Of a stretch of 64,000 nt of DNA, positions 47,126 through 59,657 are shown piece after piece (within the stretch, counting starts at the first letter, position 1; every line of letters starts with the position of its first letter). Under the pieces are notes generated by a model, which was not told the origin of the DNA, searched no databases, and saw nothing but the letters and a program-made list of their open reading frames with translations. A program made the position numbers and the translations under genes. Source of the DNA: Metallyticus violacea (taxonomy: Eukaryota > Arthropoda > Insecta > Mantodea > Metallyticidae); contig CM060831.1 in the NCBI GenBank assembly GCA_030762175.1, forward strand, positions 97,169,501-97,233,500, in the 5' to 3' direction.

Positions 47126-47815
47126 ATTATGGTGCGCATTATTTTCGAGTGCAAATCCTTTCCATAGTTTGCCGGTAACTTGATTCAAATTTATGGTTAA
47201 TAACGCCTTAATGCATTGCTGCACTTCCCTACTTCTTTACATTTATTGTTGGCTTATTATTGCACAGAGCATTTGAATATTGGGTAGTCACGAAATAAAG
47301 GGCAAACAGAGAAGAACATCTTATGATGCTACTTTCAAGAGTAAAGTTATTCTTTATGCTTAAAAAATGGTAACAGAAAGGCAGAAGGAGAATTCAATGT
47401 AGCTGAGAACTGCATTTGCTTGTGGCGGCAGCACAAATTGACATTATTTGCAACTGGATCTAATAGGAAGAAATACACAGTCCTCGCAAAAGAAGACATC
47501 GTGACATTGAAAAAAAGTTTTGGAATTCGTAAATGAAAGGAGGAAGAACTAACAATCTGCAACTAGTGATGTCATAAGAAATAACTTTTTCTTCTTTGAC
47601 CTACGCCAACTGTCCTGACAACAGCACAGTTTGTGGGTTTTGTCCTACGTGCTTCAAGATATATCAACAGTTCAATTATAGATTCTATGTTCTGATCGTT
47701 TAATGAAGCGGGCGGGCTAATCTCTAAGACGCCGTACAACAATATGCCATTTCTTTTAACCATATTAAGCTTCAAATTTGGGGTGTGCATTAGATTCGCG
47801 TAAATACGGTATTAA
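47126..47815 (+). mobile_element. Pogo/Tigger-like remnant with two same-orientation end motifs
   Basis: The right end reads ggggtgtgcattagattcgcg, then taaatacggta (47,780-47,811), a terminus seen at many arthropod pogo-like elements. A second, similar motif ggtgcgcattattttcgagt lies at 47,130 in the same rather than inverted orientation. So it is either the end of a neighbouring copy or a rearrangement. No proper left terminus was found. Confidence 0.55.
47298..47540 (+). pseudogene. Pogo/jerky-type transposase N-terminal HTH fragment
   Basis: The plus strand gives KGKQRRTSYDATFKSKVILYA, then after a stop/frameshift NRKAEGEFNVAENCICLWRQ, then KYTVLAKEDIVTLKKSFGIR. This follows the Brinker/psq-like N-terminal helix-turn-helix of pogo transposases: 'R-x-S-Y-D-x-x-F-K-x-K-V-(V/I)-x-Y-A-E-x-x-G-N-R-x-A-x-x-x-F-x-V-x-E-x-x-(I/V)-x-x-W-R'. 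The central frameshift and loss of the DDE core make it inactive. Confidence 0.7.
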
Positions 47816-49935
47816 CTATACTTTTGTGGAATGCGGCCCAGAGAGAGTATGCCCATAAGGAATAAACAAAGGGCTCAGATTTGAAGATATGCTATTCATT
47901 TAATACCAATTTCACACTTTTTTTTTCGTCTCAAAAGATTGAATACTTTTTAACATCCTGTATTTGAGATGAACAGGGCAATACCATACTTCGCAAGTCG
48001 AAAGTGTTCAAAGTGTTTTTCAGAGAGAGAAAGTTTGCCAAATATGAAAACTCATTGCCAAATGAAGACGAAGAAACTAAATGAAATTATCTCAACGATC
48101 CAGATATTGAAGGTGTGTTACCCTATAGACTGTGAAAGCATTGTAAGATTCTGCTATGAAACTGCGCTGCGGCATCTTATCTGATACGTAGGGGTGAGGC
48201 GCCAAATTGTTATGTTAATAAGTTTTTACGTTTGTCATTACTGTTTTGCTTTATTTTAATCTCGCAGTGCCTTTCTTTATTAGCATCTACTTAATGTTAA
48301 TACAGTGACAAATAAATATTAGGTATTTTATACTTTTTATTTCTTAGGTTTGATTTTACTTTATTAACCCTAGTATTTTGGTCCTGAGTATACAGTTTTA
48401 GCGGTGTTACCTTGGACTGGATTTTAATCTGACTTTGTATTAACCTACACTGCAGTTTCTTTGTTGTCGTTTGTTTATTTGTTTGCTTTTGTCTCTTTTA
48501 AGTATTGCTTCCACAATGTTTGAAAATAATACAGAGATGAATGTATTAAATCTATTTTCGTGAAATGCTGTTCTCTGTAGAAATAAGCAGGAGTTCTGCA
48601 CTCTAACAGATTATCTAAAGTTCCGGAAATAGATTCCGAAGGACTTGCATTTCAAAGATAAAGCATGGAAATATCAAGGGAATATATAACTACAGTTATA
48701 AGGGATATGGATTACTCCTTGCATATATAAGAATAAGAAAAGGTCAGTGGAAACAGCAGGTTCCTCGCAACAAAATACATGCAATTGGTAAAGTATTCTA
48801 AAATTCAATGCACGTCTGCAGATCTTTAGAAGTAGTCAGTAATTGTGCATACCTTGGACCTTTTAGGACATACTTCTGATGAAGTTACGAAAGGTAAAGA
48901 ATGTCTGCTTTCAACAATCCTAACCTATGAGACCGTATTGCAGAAATGAAATGGAAGGACTTGTTCCATCCGATTTATGATTTAAAGTTTATTCCCATGA
49001 AGTGATTTTCATATTGGTTACAGAGTTTTTGAAAATGTTTAATTTAATATTTATTTCTTGCTTAGGCACAAATTTTAATGCTTACTGCACATTTTATGTA
49101 TACAGGATACACTGTTGATTACATTTGATTTTTCACTAGGGCTGTTCAGCATTAAATTGATTTCTCTAAATCGTACATTTAGCGTGGAATGTATTGTTTT
49201 TAAGATATGGTTTACGTCTTTTCGACGGATGAAATTAGGAGGAAGTTTGCAGCGTTTTCCATTTCTGTAACCAAAAAAGCATGCATGACATTCATTTTAA
49301 TTGCTCTTACATTTTTTTGCCGTAATCCCCGCTGAAAGTATTACCTATATGCTTTTCTTTATATTTCATGGTCCGAGGCTATATCCAATTCAGAGACCAT
49401 GAAAATACTGGAAACTTGGAAGTAGAACCTCAATGAGAGATTCAAATCCCATTATCATACGCAGCATTTAATATTTTTTTTATGGAAATGGCTGTCTTAG
49501 GTATTTAAGGCAAAAACCAGCAGTCTGTGGATTTTTTTACAGAGTCTTGGTGGGTTTTCTCCATTACTACTTTAAACAATTATTATTTATTGAAGACATT
49601 ACTTTAAATTTTGGCTTAAGGAATTCCAATCCATTCCATTATTCCATGAATTTCCTAAATTGTTGTAACTTAGAACTAAGATTCTGAGGTTATTCTTGGT
49701 GTTTTTATTATGATCGTAGGACCCTCTGAACTACCAATTGCATCGTAGTGCCATCATTTCATCATGTACATCATGATACCATATACTTCCGCAACACAGA
49801 GCTAGTCACATTTGATTTTATACATGAAATGTAGCTAAGCACTAATAGTCTTACAGCAAGTGTTGGAAATGTCAACCTTTTCTTGAAGGCAGATACGAAC
49901 TCTTGTAGAACATCAGAGCTAGTAGAATTTATCTC
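47816..49935. other. Unassigned AT-rich sequence
   Basis: Short frames only (for example 47,969-48,184). No recognised domain, RNA or repeat. Confidence 0.35.
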
Positions 49936-49939
49936 TTTA

Positions 49940-49970
49940 CTAGTAATAGTAATAGCAGTAGCAGTAGTAA

Positions 49971-50021
<51 letters not shown>

Positions 50022-50197
50022 GTAGTAGTAGTAGTAGTAGTAGTAGCAGCAGTAATAGTAGTAGTAGGTAGTAATAGTAGTAGTAGTAGTAATATTAGTA
50101 GCAGTAATAGTAATAGTAGCAGCAGCAGTAGTAGTAGTAGTGTAGTAGTGGTAGAAGTAACAGTAATAGTAATAGAAATAGTAGTAGCTGGCAGTAA

Positions 50198-50236
<39 letters not shown>

Positions 50237-50477
50237 CATCAGCAGTAGTAGTAGCAGTAGTAGTAGTAGTAGTAGTAATAGTAATAGTAGTAACAGTAGT
50301 AGTAATAGTAGTAGTAGCAGCAGTAGTAGTAACAGTAGTAGTAGTAGTAGTAGTAGTAGTAGCATCAGCAGTAGTAGTAGCAGTAGTAGTAGTAGTAGTA
50401 ATAGTAATAGTAGTAACAGTAGTAGTAATAGTAGTAGTAGCAGCAGTAGTAGTAACAGTAGTAGTAGTAGTAGTAGC

Positions 50478-50512
<35 letters not shown>

Positions 50513-50721
50513 TAATGGTGGTAGCAGTAGTAGTAATAGTAGCAGTAGTGGTAGTAATAGTAGTAGTAGTAATAGTAGTAGTGGTAGTAATAGTAGTAAT
50601 AGCAGTAGTAGTAGTAGTGATGGTGGTGGTGGTGGTAGTAGTACTAATAGTAGTAGTAGTGGTAGTAATACTAGTAATAGGAGCAGTAGTAGTAGCAGTA
50701 GTGGTAATAATACTAGTAGTG

Positions 50722-50760
<39 letters not shown>

Positions 50761-50938
50761 ATAGTAGTGGTGGTAGTAGTAGTAATGGTAGTAGTAATAT
50801 CAGTAGTAATAGTAGTAATAGTAGTTGTAGCGGTAGTAATAGAAGTAATAGTAGTAGTAATAGTAGTAGTAGTGGTAGTAGTAGTGGTGGTGGTAGTAGT
50901 AATAGTAGTAGTAGAAGTGGTAGTAATAGTAGTAGTGC

Positions 50939-50983
<45 letters not shown>

Positions 50984-51335
50984 CAGTGGAGGTGGTAGTA
51001 ATAGTAGTAGTAGTGGTAGTAGTAGTAGTAATAGTAGTAGTGGTGATGGTAGTAGTAGTAGTAGTAGTAGTGGTGGTAGTAGTATAGTATTAGCAGTAAT
51101 AGTAGTAGTAGTAATAGTAGTAGTAATAGTAGTAGTAATAGTAATAGTAGCAGCAGTAGTAGTAGTAGTTGTAGAAATAGTAGTAGCAGTAGTAGTGGTG
51201 GTAGTAATAGTAGTAGTAGTAGTAGTAGTAGTAGTAATAGTAGTAGTAGTAATAGTAGTAGTAGTAGTAGTAATAGTAGTAGTGATAGTAGTAGTAGTGG
51301 TGGTAGTGGTAGTAGTAGTATAGTATTAGCAGTAA

Positions 51336-51370
<35 letters not shown>

Positions 51371-51683
51371 ATAGTAGTAGTAATAGTAGTAGTAGTAATA
51401 GTAATAGTAGCAGCAGTAGTAGTAGTAGTTGTAGAAATAGTATTAGCAGTAGTAGTAGTGGTGGTGGTAGTAATAGTAGTAGTAGTGGTAATAGTAGTAG
51501 TAGTAGTAATACTAGTAGTAGTGCTAATAGTAGTAGTAGTAGTAGTAGTGGTAGTAGTAGTAGTAGTAGTGGTGGTAGTAATAGTAATAGTAGTGGTAAT
51601 AGTAGTAGTAGTAGTAGTAGTAGTAGTAATAGTAGTAGTAGTGGTAGTAGTAGTGGTGGTAGTGGTGGTGGTGGTGGTAGTAG
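49940..51683. repeat. (AGT)n trinucleotide array, about 1.75 kb, imperfect and with higher-order duplications
   Basis: Almost entirely AGT units with scattered changes to AAT, AGC and GGT (spelled here with the phase of agt). Segmental copies are visible. The atypical agcatcagcag recurs at 50,235 and 50,361 (126 bp). agtatagtattagcag recurs at 51,081 and 51,317 (236 bp). gttgtagaaatag recurs at about 51,169 and 51,429 (260 bp). All six frames are partly open, giving long Ser-, Val-, Leu-, Thr- or Tyr-rich translations that are artefacts. Confidence 0.97.
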
Positions 51684-51888
51684 TATTTATTGTTCCAGTT
51701 AAACTAGGTATACTTATATTGCACATGATAGTCGTATAGATCGTAAGAATGTTCATACTCTTATAAAATACTTCATTTCTGAAATTAATTCCAACAAAAG
51801 AAAACAACAACATTAATAAGAGCGAACAAACATACGTGAAACAGACACACATAAAATAATTCTGTTGTTCTTATACATTTCGTATTAT

Positions 51889-53285
51889 TTATGTAAAAGA
51901 TTTATAGAAATTTCTTATCCCGAAAACTGGCATTTCATCTAAGAAAATGCCTGGCTTTAGCCAATTTTGTCTATTTACAATGAAGTTCCAACATACCGCC
52001 CTCCCCCTACTGGAAGTCAAAAATGAATACCGGAGAAATTTGATCTTAGTATCTTCTGTCTGTGTACACTTAGCCAAAATGTGCACCCAGTCTTCCAGTT
52101 CCGAGCATTATAGGCAAATTCTTCTGTCTTCCGCGTCAACAACCTTATGTGCCTTCCAGTCTCCCACACAAGCCATGCTATTACCTCTGTTCCATTCCTA
52201 GCTCCATGATATAAATCTCTTTACCCCGTCTAGTTTTAATTTCGCTCTTCAGGTCCAGATATGACATCTGCATGCATCGCGCCTCTATTTACTTCCAGTT
52301 TATGTCAAACAGGCATCTTTTGCCTTCTGTCACTACGCCATATTATTTTTCAACACTCTTTTGCCAAATATCGTTTAAACCATTTTTGACAATTCCTGCC
52401 TAACAACCACCCCCACCATTTTGATAATGCATGTTGTTTAATTGGTGCCGGTAGCATATTGCTCTTAAGTTTGTTTGTAATCTTCTTAATTGTTCTTAAC
52501 CAGTATCTATATATCCAGTATTTATATATCTGTAGACCGCACTTCCCAGCAACCCATACACTATAGTTCGATGTGCCCCTCCTCACCGCTAGTATTCGCT
52601 TCTAGAAACCTCATTGTAATTTATTTATACCGTGTATTTTATCCCACCCTCAAAACTCACTTGCATAAAACAATGGGAACCCAATCATTGCCTCATGCAT
52701 AGTTTTTAATTTTTGACTGGCATATCCGGATCCGGATTAGCAGCTTCAATATCTCAGAAAGTTGACTGCTGCCCTTGCGCTAGGGAAAAAAGAAAAAAAA
52801 AAACTTTATTCCATTTTCCACTCATGTCAAATCTTATTCCATGATAATCATATCGTTTAAGGACTGGATTATTTTTCCAGCTTGTGGTAAACATTGCCAT
52901 TTTTAAAGTTGAGAGCTCGTTTTAACTGTATATTTACTTACATGCCCCACTGTTTACTATAATCTTGTAGTGCGTTATCGTCGGCATATAAAAACTAAGT
53001 ATTGTTGATCTTCAATTACCGGTGTATCTTCATTATATTAACAATATCATCAATTAACAAATTAAAGAGTAAGGGCGATAATTTACAACCCTGTTTAACC
53101 CCCCCCCCCGCGCTATATTGCACTCAGATCTGTTATACCGACCAGTCTTAATAACAAATTTCACTTCCTTATACATTAGCATACTTTTTTTTTCAGAAAA
53201 CCCTTTAGGTCTTAATTTTTCTCATAGAGCTACAGTATCCAACGCCATTTTAAAATCTGCAAAAACACCGTATAGCTTTACTCTT
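51889..53285 (-). pseudogene. Third non-LTR retrotransposon (LINE) fragment with RT active-site motifs
   Basis: On the minus strand: LYGVFADFKMALDTV (about 53,275-53,230), the first catalytic-Asp motif. Then GVKQGCKLSPLLFNLLIDDI (about 53,101-53,042), palm entry. Then FLYADDNALQDYSKQWGM (about 53,000-52,950), the Y-A-D-D active site. All three catalytic aspartates are kept. A stop, a C9 run and frame changes separate them. Further on, CL*CSELEDWVHILAKC (about 52,125-52,070) is the C-terminal C-x2-C-x8-H-x4-C motif, with a stop inside it, followed by IKFLRYSFLTSSRGRAVC. The 5' half is missing, cut off by SINE A at 53,290. It closely resembles the fragment at 61.4-62.1 kb. Confidence 0.82.
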
Positions 53286-53289
53286 TTAT

Positions 53290-53565
53290 CGGTCGGTCCT
53301 AGTGGTGTAGTGGTTACCATACTTGCCTCCTAAACCCAAGAACGCGGGTTCGAACCAGGCCAGAACCGATGAATTTTTTCGGGCGTAAAAATCCTAAGTA
53401 TGACTTCCTTCGGAAGGGAAGTAAAGCCGTGGGACGAAAAAGAACTTCAAGCCTGAAAGAGAGGCCTCTGAGCAAAATTTGTCGGCCGTTCACGCCCTGA
53501 GTTGAATGGGACGCTGATGACCTGAGGTGTTAAAGGGCGTCCATAAATAAATCAATAAATAATAA
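53290..53565 (+). repeat. SINE family A at the broken end of the LINE
   Basis: Nearly full length: tRNA-like head ggtcctagtggtgtagtgg, B-box gggttcgaacc, body and tail (gacgctgatgacctgag, then gcgtccataaataaat). Only the cgtgggtcccg...acggc segment is deleted. The flanks tcttttatc and tcctttatt are similar enough to hint at a worn target duplication. Confidence 0.92.
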
Positions 53566-54349
53566 ATAATCCTTTATTTCTTAGGTTCTCATGAATTATT
53601 TTTTTCAAAACAAAGGCACTGTTAACGGTTGAAAAGTCCTCCTTGCGTATTGGCTCGCTGCAGGTCTTGTAGAGTACCTGGATTTGCTCGATATACAGCC
53701 CTTTAAAAAATAATAACAGAGAAAGAAGGATCTGGTGACAATAAGTCAGAGGAATGAGGTGGTTCCAGGCCTTTTGAGATCAAGCGATCATAAAACATTT
53801 CTTCCAAAAATTCCAAGGTGTTTCTGAATGTATGGCACATTGCCTCGTCTTGTTGTAGGCGTGACAATGTCAGTGTGCTCAAGGCATACGATGTGATGAT
53901 AAAATAATCCCGCTGTATAATACATAGTTTTCATTTCCATTACTTCACGATCTGAATAATTACCAGTTTAACATAATTTGATTGAAAGAAATAATTAATC
54001 AATTTAGATATTTAGGGAAAATTTAAAACAAATCTTGATGTCATTTTAGTTTTCGACAGCAGCCACCACAGCTTTGAAATTTAAATGTTTACATCTTTAT
54101 GAGAATACGTTGATATCTCAAATTTTGTTGCTTTTTGTTACTTGCCAAGCTGTTGCTGTTTATGTTGTCGGTTGAATATAGACAGAGTATTACCTTGTAT
54201 AAAAACTAGTGAAATTTTAATGTAAATATGTTTTGGTAACATATTTTTTTCAAAATAGCGTGTATATCCTCTACGAAAAAGCAGATTGCAAATGTATTAG
54301 TCTGCAGTTCAGGCTGTATTACTGTAATATTAATAATTGTATTTTAAAT
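53566..54349. other. AT-rich DNA, nothing certain
   Basis: On the minus strand near 53,650-53,570 the residues DFSTVNSAFVLKKII resemble LINE palm sequence but are too short to call. Confidence 0.3.
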
Positions 54350-54990
54350 TCTTTTTTCATCCAACAGTTGTTATCTATTATTCTGTTCAAATTTAAACTA
54401 AAATAACAACAGTCTAAGTGCCAGACAAGGATAGAAAATAAAAATATACAATAACATTTGTATTCTATTTAACATTTCAGTATCAAAAAGTAGGGTATCA
54501 TTTGAAATTTCAACGTGAGGGTGGCTGTAGTGAGAGGGTAAAATATAAATTTTAAGTAACATGGATTTTAAACTTCAGGCAGTTATTTGATTGCGTTTGC
54601 ATTTGGACAGAATAAAAATTAAATCACATAGTTGTAGGATGAAAAAGCAAATTATTACCAATGCGTAAAATTACAAGTATATTACCTACAGTAATACTGC
54701 CTAATTCTGAACTCCTCCGCAGGTTGTATACCATTTTAAGTAGTTTATTAACAACACAACTTTTACATTAAAATGCTCGTTATCAAGTTTAATCAAAATA
54801 ACAACAGTCCAAGTTGCCAGGCAATGATACAAAATCAAATATGTAATAACAATAAAATTTAAGCATCAAAAGGTAGAAAGCAATTAGCAATTTCAAAGTA
54901 ACAATAAAATGTGTAATCAACATTGGTTTTAAAACTTCTTAATATCTAAATGGACGTATTTTTTGTTTAAATTACATTTGCGTTAAATAT
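54350..54990 (+). repeat. Diverged direct duplication, period about 394 bp
   Basis: ataacaacagtctaagtgccag (54,404) recurs as ataacaacagtccaagttgc (54,798). Shared order also includes (a)tacaataaca, catcaaaa(a)gtag, aatttcaa, aacat(g/t)g(g)ttttaaac and acatttgcg/gcgtttgc. Noncoding. Confidence 0.7.
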
Positions 54991-55366
54991 GTTGTTATTC
55001 AGATAGGGAAGTTTTCAAATGAGTTCGGAATTGGTTGTAATTTTATTTATATGCTTCGTCTGCTATAAAACGCTTTTTGTTACTATCATTGCTCCTACTT
55101 TTATATTTGATATTCTTCTACTGCGAAGTAGAATAGCCTAAAATATTTGTTTATAAGTGCTTTAATTTTCAAGTGTGCATTGCTAAGATGATAATGCTTT
55201 TAGCAGTTTTAAAAACTGAGATGAAAATGGAATTTTTTTTTATTTTTATTTATTTATTTATTTATTTTGAAGAAGGAACCAAACTCATAAATTACCTCCA
55301 AAACTGTTTTCCTTATGTATTAATATGTTGAAGGAGGTGACAAGTCTTAAAAGTATTTCGATCTAG

Positions 55367-55633
55367 ATGAGAAAAGTTTGCCAGAGCAGAAGATATTTCG
55401 AGTGCTTTGGGAGAGAACAGTTTCTCCCAATTAGCCTTGAGAGGGCGACGAACGCCAAGGGGTCAGTGACTGTCCCAAGGGAAAACTCTCTTACAGAACA
55501 TTTGAAGGCACGCTTGTCATGTGCGAGGGATGGACCGAAGCAAAATAAGGCTTCCGGAGGGGTTTGGACACAAAAGGAATTTCAAAATATTTCCCCGGAA
55601 AGACTTGATCACCGACCTTTGCACCATCCCTAA
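55367..55633 (+). other. GC-richer open frame, 88 codons, unknown
   Basis: The frame from ATG 55,367 lies in a block less AT-rich than its flanks and contains FGREQFLPISLERATNAKGS and LSCARDGPKQNK. I see no domain, signal peptide or membrane segment. It may be an exon, an old transposon piece or chance; I lean to the latter two. Confidence 0.25.
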
Positions 55634-56360
55634 AGAGGCAGCATAATAGAAACCCCTCATAAATATCTTTTCCTGGACAGATAACAGCTAAGATGACAAT
55701 GGTTGACGAGCATTTGTTTATAGAATATATACAGCCATACAGAAGCTGGAGAAAATTCTACTTTACGATCTAACTTCCAAATTTCATTCCCATGATTGAC
55801 AACTGTGGAAGTAACATGTCAAATCTCGATCAATAAAGGAACTTTTAGTTCCAAATCGCGTTGATCATGAGGCTGAAAATTCATTACTATTTTCTAAATA
55901 TTACACTTTAAGACTATACGTTTTTCTTTGTTTGACATTGTATATGGTTACAAACCTACGAAAAATTAAAGGGATATGGACAACGCAAAACCAGTTGAAG
56001 AAATCTGTGCAGAAAAGATATATGTTATTTTCAAACTTTACAGGAGAAATAAAAAATAGAGGTTTGATTTTAATACTATAGTAACAGTATACGCTTATTT
56101 TCGCATAAGTTAGCGAAGTTTTTGGATGTATAATTGTTATAGATATGAGGATGTATTTAAAAAAAATTAAATTCCACTTTTCAAAATAGATGCAACATGT
56201 GTACAGTAGGTTTGCAGTTTTATATGCAAGAAATGTATAATTCTTTCTATATAATACATGTAAACAAAAGACTTGATACAAAATGTGGTTCATTCCCCGC
56301 AAGCCTTTTGATTTTTCCATTGAGGGTAGATTTCTGAGCAGAGTCTTTATGTTGCCCATT

Positions 56361-56447
56361 TTTTTCTTCTTCTTCTTCTTCTTCTTCTTCTTCTTCTTCT
56401 TCTTCTTCTTCTTCTTCTTCTTCTTCTTCTCCTCCTCCTCCTCCTCT
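56361..56447. repeat. (TTC)n followed by (TCC)n
   Basis: About 23 TTC units then about 5 CTC/TCC units: a homopurine-homopyrimidine mirror tract able in principle to form triplex DNA. Confidence 0.96.
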
Positions 56448-57955
56448 TTGTATTTTGTATCTTGCTACTCTAAATAGTGTTACCAATACTAGAGAAGCCC
56501 ATCAGTGAACTTTGAATTTCATTTTAAATAAAATAGTTGAACTGGTTGTATGAATATATTTTAAATGCCATTCACGCTTATCACCAGTTTTCTTTTCAGA
56601 ATAGTGTATCTTTTAAAATTTTTACCTTTAACCATGGTTTACTTAATACGATTTCTTTTCATTGTTTATGGATCAGATTTTCTGTTTCCTGTTGGAATTA
56701 ATTTCTCGGACGATCTTATTAACAGCATAAACTTTTACTAACCAAATTACTATAATATTTTTGAGGACAAACAATGAACATTAAATTGCTTAAAAGCACT
56801 TAAATACTTAATAAAATATGGGGGGGGGGAAATAGAATGTTTAACATAAATTTCTGCAATACCAACAATTTGAGTTGAGCAAAATTTATTTATGTTTAAA
56901 AGGTGCACTATTTTTCACTATTTCATATTTTATGAATTCCAATGAAGTATATCTAGAGTGATATTTACCTAATTTTTGTAATTTTGAAGGTATACCTCCT
57001 TTCTGTATTTCCTGTTTCAATTCACAAAGAAGTTTTTCGTATCCAAAAAGAGCGGCGCTTGTATTTGCTTTATTATTTCCTGCATACAAAAACATTTTTT
57101 TAATTATTTCTATGCATGTCAATTGCCTTTTTATTATTGTAATGGATGGATATAGAAGACATAATTGATTTTGGAAATTCGAATTATTTATTTTATTTAT
57201 TCATTTATTTATCCTGGGGGTTAAAGCGAATAAATCGAGCGAAAATACAGTATACAATGAACATAATTGTATAAAATACAGGAGAAAAGCAAAATTAAAG
57301 ACATTAGTGCATGTAAATTTTACATATTTTAATATCATCAGAAAATTGATAACAATAATATTAAAATTCCACTTGTTCTTCAATAATTTTTCTCGAGTAA
57401 AAGTCGGAAGGGTCCTAGAGTTGAGGAAACGACAATTTAATCTATGGTTTTCGTCTAATGAATATGTTTCACCTCTTATTGTTTAAACAGAAAAGTATTT
57501 TCTGCACATACTCTGAACCGTTTGGTTCTGAAAAGATACCATTATGCTTTAGACAGTATGAATTTTTCTTTAAAATGTGCATTTGTTACTATGACAGCTG
57601 CGTCACCCTTATAAAAACAAATTTTGAATGGTTTTGGCCTCCATCAATGCTATTGAGAATGTAATGTACAATTATCCAATGAATTGAGAAGATTTCGAAC
57701 ATTAGATTGATTGAAAAATTGACCCTGCTCTGTAAAACCATTTCGTAAGCTGATAAACAACTTTTAGAAATGGTGCAGTTCCCGATAAAAAGTGATTGAG
57801 TAGATCGAATTGAGTGCATCTCTAGTTTTGCGAAATCTAGGAAGGTCTTGAAAATTTTGCATATAATGTTTGTTGTGTTAATAAAGTTGCAGAGCGTTTG
57901 GAGATGAGATTTTCAACACTGTGGCAAATTCGGAATTGATAGCTTCAGCACTATA
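56448..57955. other. Unassigned AT-rich sequence
   Basis: Short frames only. No recognised domain. Confidence 0.35.
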
Positions 57956-57959
57956 CTTA

Positions 57960-58380
57960 TGAAAAGAAAACATATTTAAACTCAAAGAAAAGATGAATAA
58001 GTTCCCGTCGCTTGCACTTTGCAACTTTTAGTAGAAGTTCAGAATAACGTTAAATGTCTAGACAAAATCTTGTGGGCAGATGATGCACATTTCAAATTAA
58101 ATGAAGGTGTTAACAATTACAATTTCATGATTTGGGCGGAAAATAATTCGAACTCAAATGTTCACCAAAGATTACACATGTCCAGGTTATTGTGGGGTAG
58201 TTTTACGTCACATTTTATAACAAACCTTATTTCTATACAGTAAAAGTAACGGTAAATGAGCAGCGATATTTTTTATGTTGTAAGACTTTGTATAATACCA
58301 TAATCGTGATATCAAACACATTGTTTTTATGCAAAATGGCGCTCCACCGGAAACGGAAAATTTCCGACTTAAGGCCCTAA
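57960..58380 (+). pseudogene. DDE_3-type transposase fragment
   Basis: The plus strand reads KILWADDAHFKLNEGVNNYN (about 58,060-58,120). It corresponds to the first catalytic aspartate block 'I-x-W-(T/S)-D-E-A-x-F-x-L-x-G-x-V-N-R', here with A-D-D instead of T-D-E. Next are FMIWAENNSN and LHMSRLLWGSFTSHFI, the 'P-x-x-V-x-V-W-C-G-x' block. Then VTVNEQRYFLCCKTLY and, after a frameshift, TLFLCKMALHRK, equivalent to 'F-M-Q-D-G-A-P-P-H'. There the second catalytic aspartate codon is lost (LCKMAL). The ends are not found, so the copy is truncated on both sides. Confidence 0.8.
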
Positions 58381-58429
58381 ACACTCATTGATAGCAGTTG
58401 TTTAACAATATTATTTCAATTTCACATGT

Positions 58430-58960
58430 TTGTATATTACTTAAAGGCTATACTTCTCAATATAAAGCCACAAATATTTAATAGTAATAACTATGTTAAT
58501 TAAGAAGTTCATTTGCGAATGTTATTACGTAAGTTAACGGCTATAATGTTTAATTTGAAACTCGAAATATTCATAATTATATTAATGTAATAAGTTCATT
58601 TGCATATGTTTTTATAATTAGTAAAGGATATAATGCTCAATATAAAGCCACAAACATTTAATGGTAATAGCTATTTGGTGGTGTTAATTTAAGAATTTCA
58701 TTTGTGTTTGTTATTAAATAATATTAGGGCCGTTATATTTTATTTAAATCTCCGAGCATTCATTGATAATGTGTTTTTAAAATCATATAAATTTAACAAG
58801 TTCATTCACTTCCACATGTTTTAATGTTAGGTAATGGTTTTAATTTTCAATTCAGATGATAAATATTCGTTGGTAATACCTTTTAAATCGTATAAATCAT
58901 GTAGGCTCATTTGTATAGATTTCATATATCAGATAAGGGCTATTGCAATGTATGTCTTAA
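58430..58960 (+). repeat. Diverged tandem repeat, unit about 100 bp, 5-6 copies
   Basis: The motif a(a/c)gg(c/a)tataat recurs at 58,444, 58,539, 58,624, 58,727, 58,836 and 58,937 (spacings 85-109). Each is followed by tcaata/aaagcc, cattnat(t/g)gtaat and ttcatttgn-tatg. The two central units share caatataaagccacaaacat exactly or nearly so. It begins about 50 bp after the transposase fragment. Confidence 0.75.
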
Positions 58961-59399
58961 TATTTGTTTGTTGACCTTTATGACAATATTTATAATATAA
59001 AAATGCAAGTATTCAAAGGAACACATACATAGCCAAGAATATGAAAAGATTAAACTACAGGTAAGAAAACTGTAATACTAAGTGAATCAACCAATGGCGC
59101 GTAACAACAGTAATAATGTGTACCAAGAATGAAACACAGACCGACAGCTTTATTGTAACTAAATAGAAATTAACGAATTTCATTTGCTTAGTACGCGTAT
59201 GTTGAAAATATAATGCGTTGTAATGAATAGTATTTTCAATACTATTGTAATAAGTGACTATTTTCATATTAAATATTTGTTAGTTACGCATTGGATTCCG
59301 TCAAGAGAAGTTGTGTTCTAAATCCTATTAGCAGAAATCGTGGTTCTTACTCCGTATAAAAAAGCAGTATTTTAACATTACATAAAAATAAGTAACGTG

Positions 59400-59540
59400 C
59401 CAATTGTACGTGTGGCAGGTTAACTTAAACCGGCCAATATAAAATGTATGTTTGTATGTGGCAGGTTACTTCTTGAAAGTTTAAAACATTTTGTCAGCAT
59501 TGGCTAGTTTAAAGGCTAACAGTACAACGCCTACCAAGCT
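59400..59540 (-). repeat. Dispersed repeat family C, copy 2
   Basis: Reverse complement of about 18,700-18,870: ggctaacagtacaac, cattggctagtttaaa, gtgtggcaggttaact. Confidence 0.7.
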
Positions 59541-59603
59541 TCCGCAACAATACATCAAAGGCTTTCTCTTTTGCACGATTCTCCCTTGGAAGTTAAAGCT
59601 TAT

Positions 59604-59604
<1 letters not shown>

Positions 59605-59655
<51 letters not shown>
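59605..59655. repeat. (AC)n microsatellite
   Basis: About 25 AC units. Confidence 0.97.

Positions 59656-59657
<2 letters not shown>

Noticed and set aside
50148..51323. 391-codon Ser/Asn/Gly-rich open frame
   Set aside because: It is the translation of the AGT array. Other frames of the same array are also open (poly-Val, poly-Leu, poly-Thr), with no unique sequence, so it is not evidence of a protein.
53570..53660. Extra LINE palm motif upstream of SINE A
   Set aside because: Only about 15 residues fit and it would duplicate the motif already present at 53,230-53,275.
56247..56486. Poly-Glu / poly-Phe frames
   Set aside because: Translation of the (TTC)n tract.
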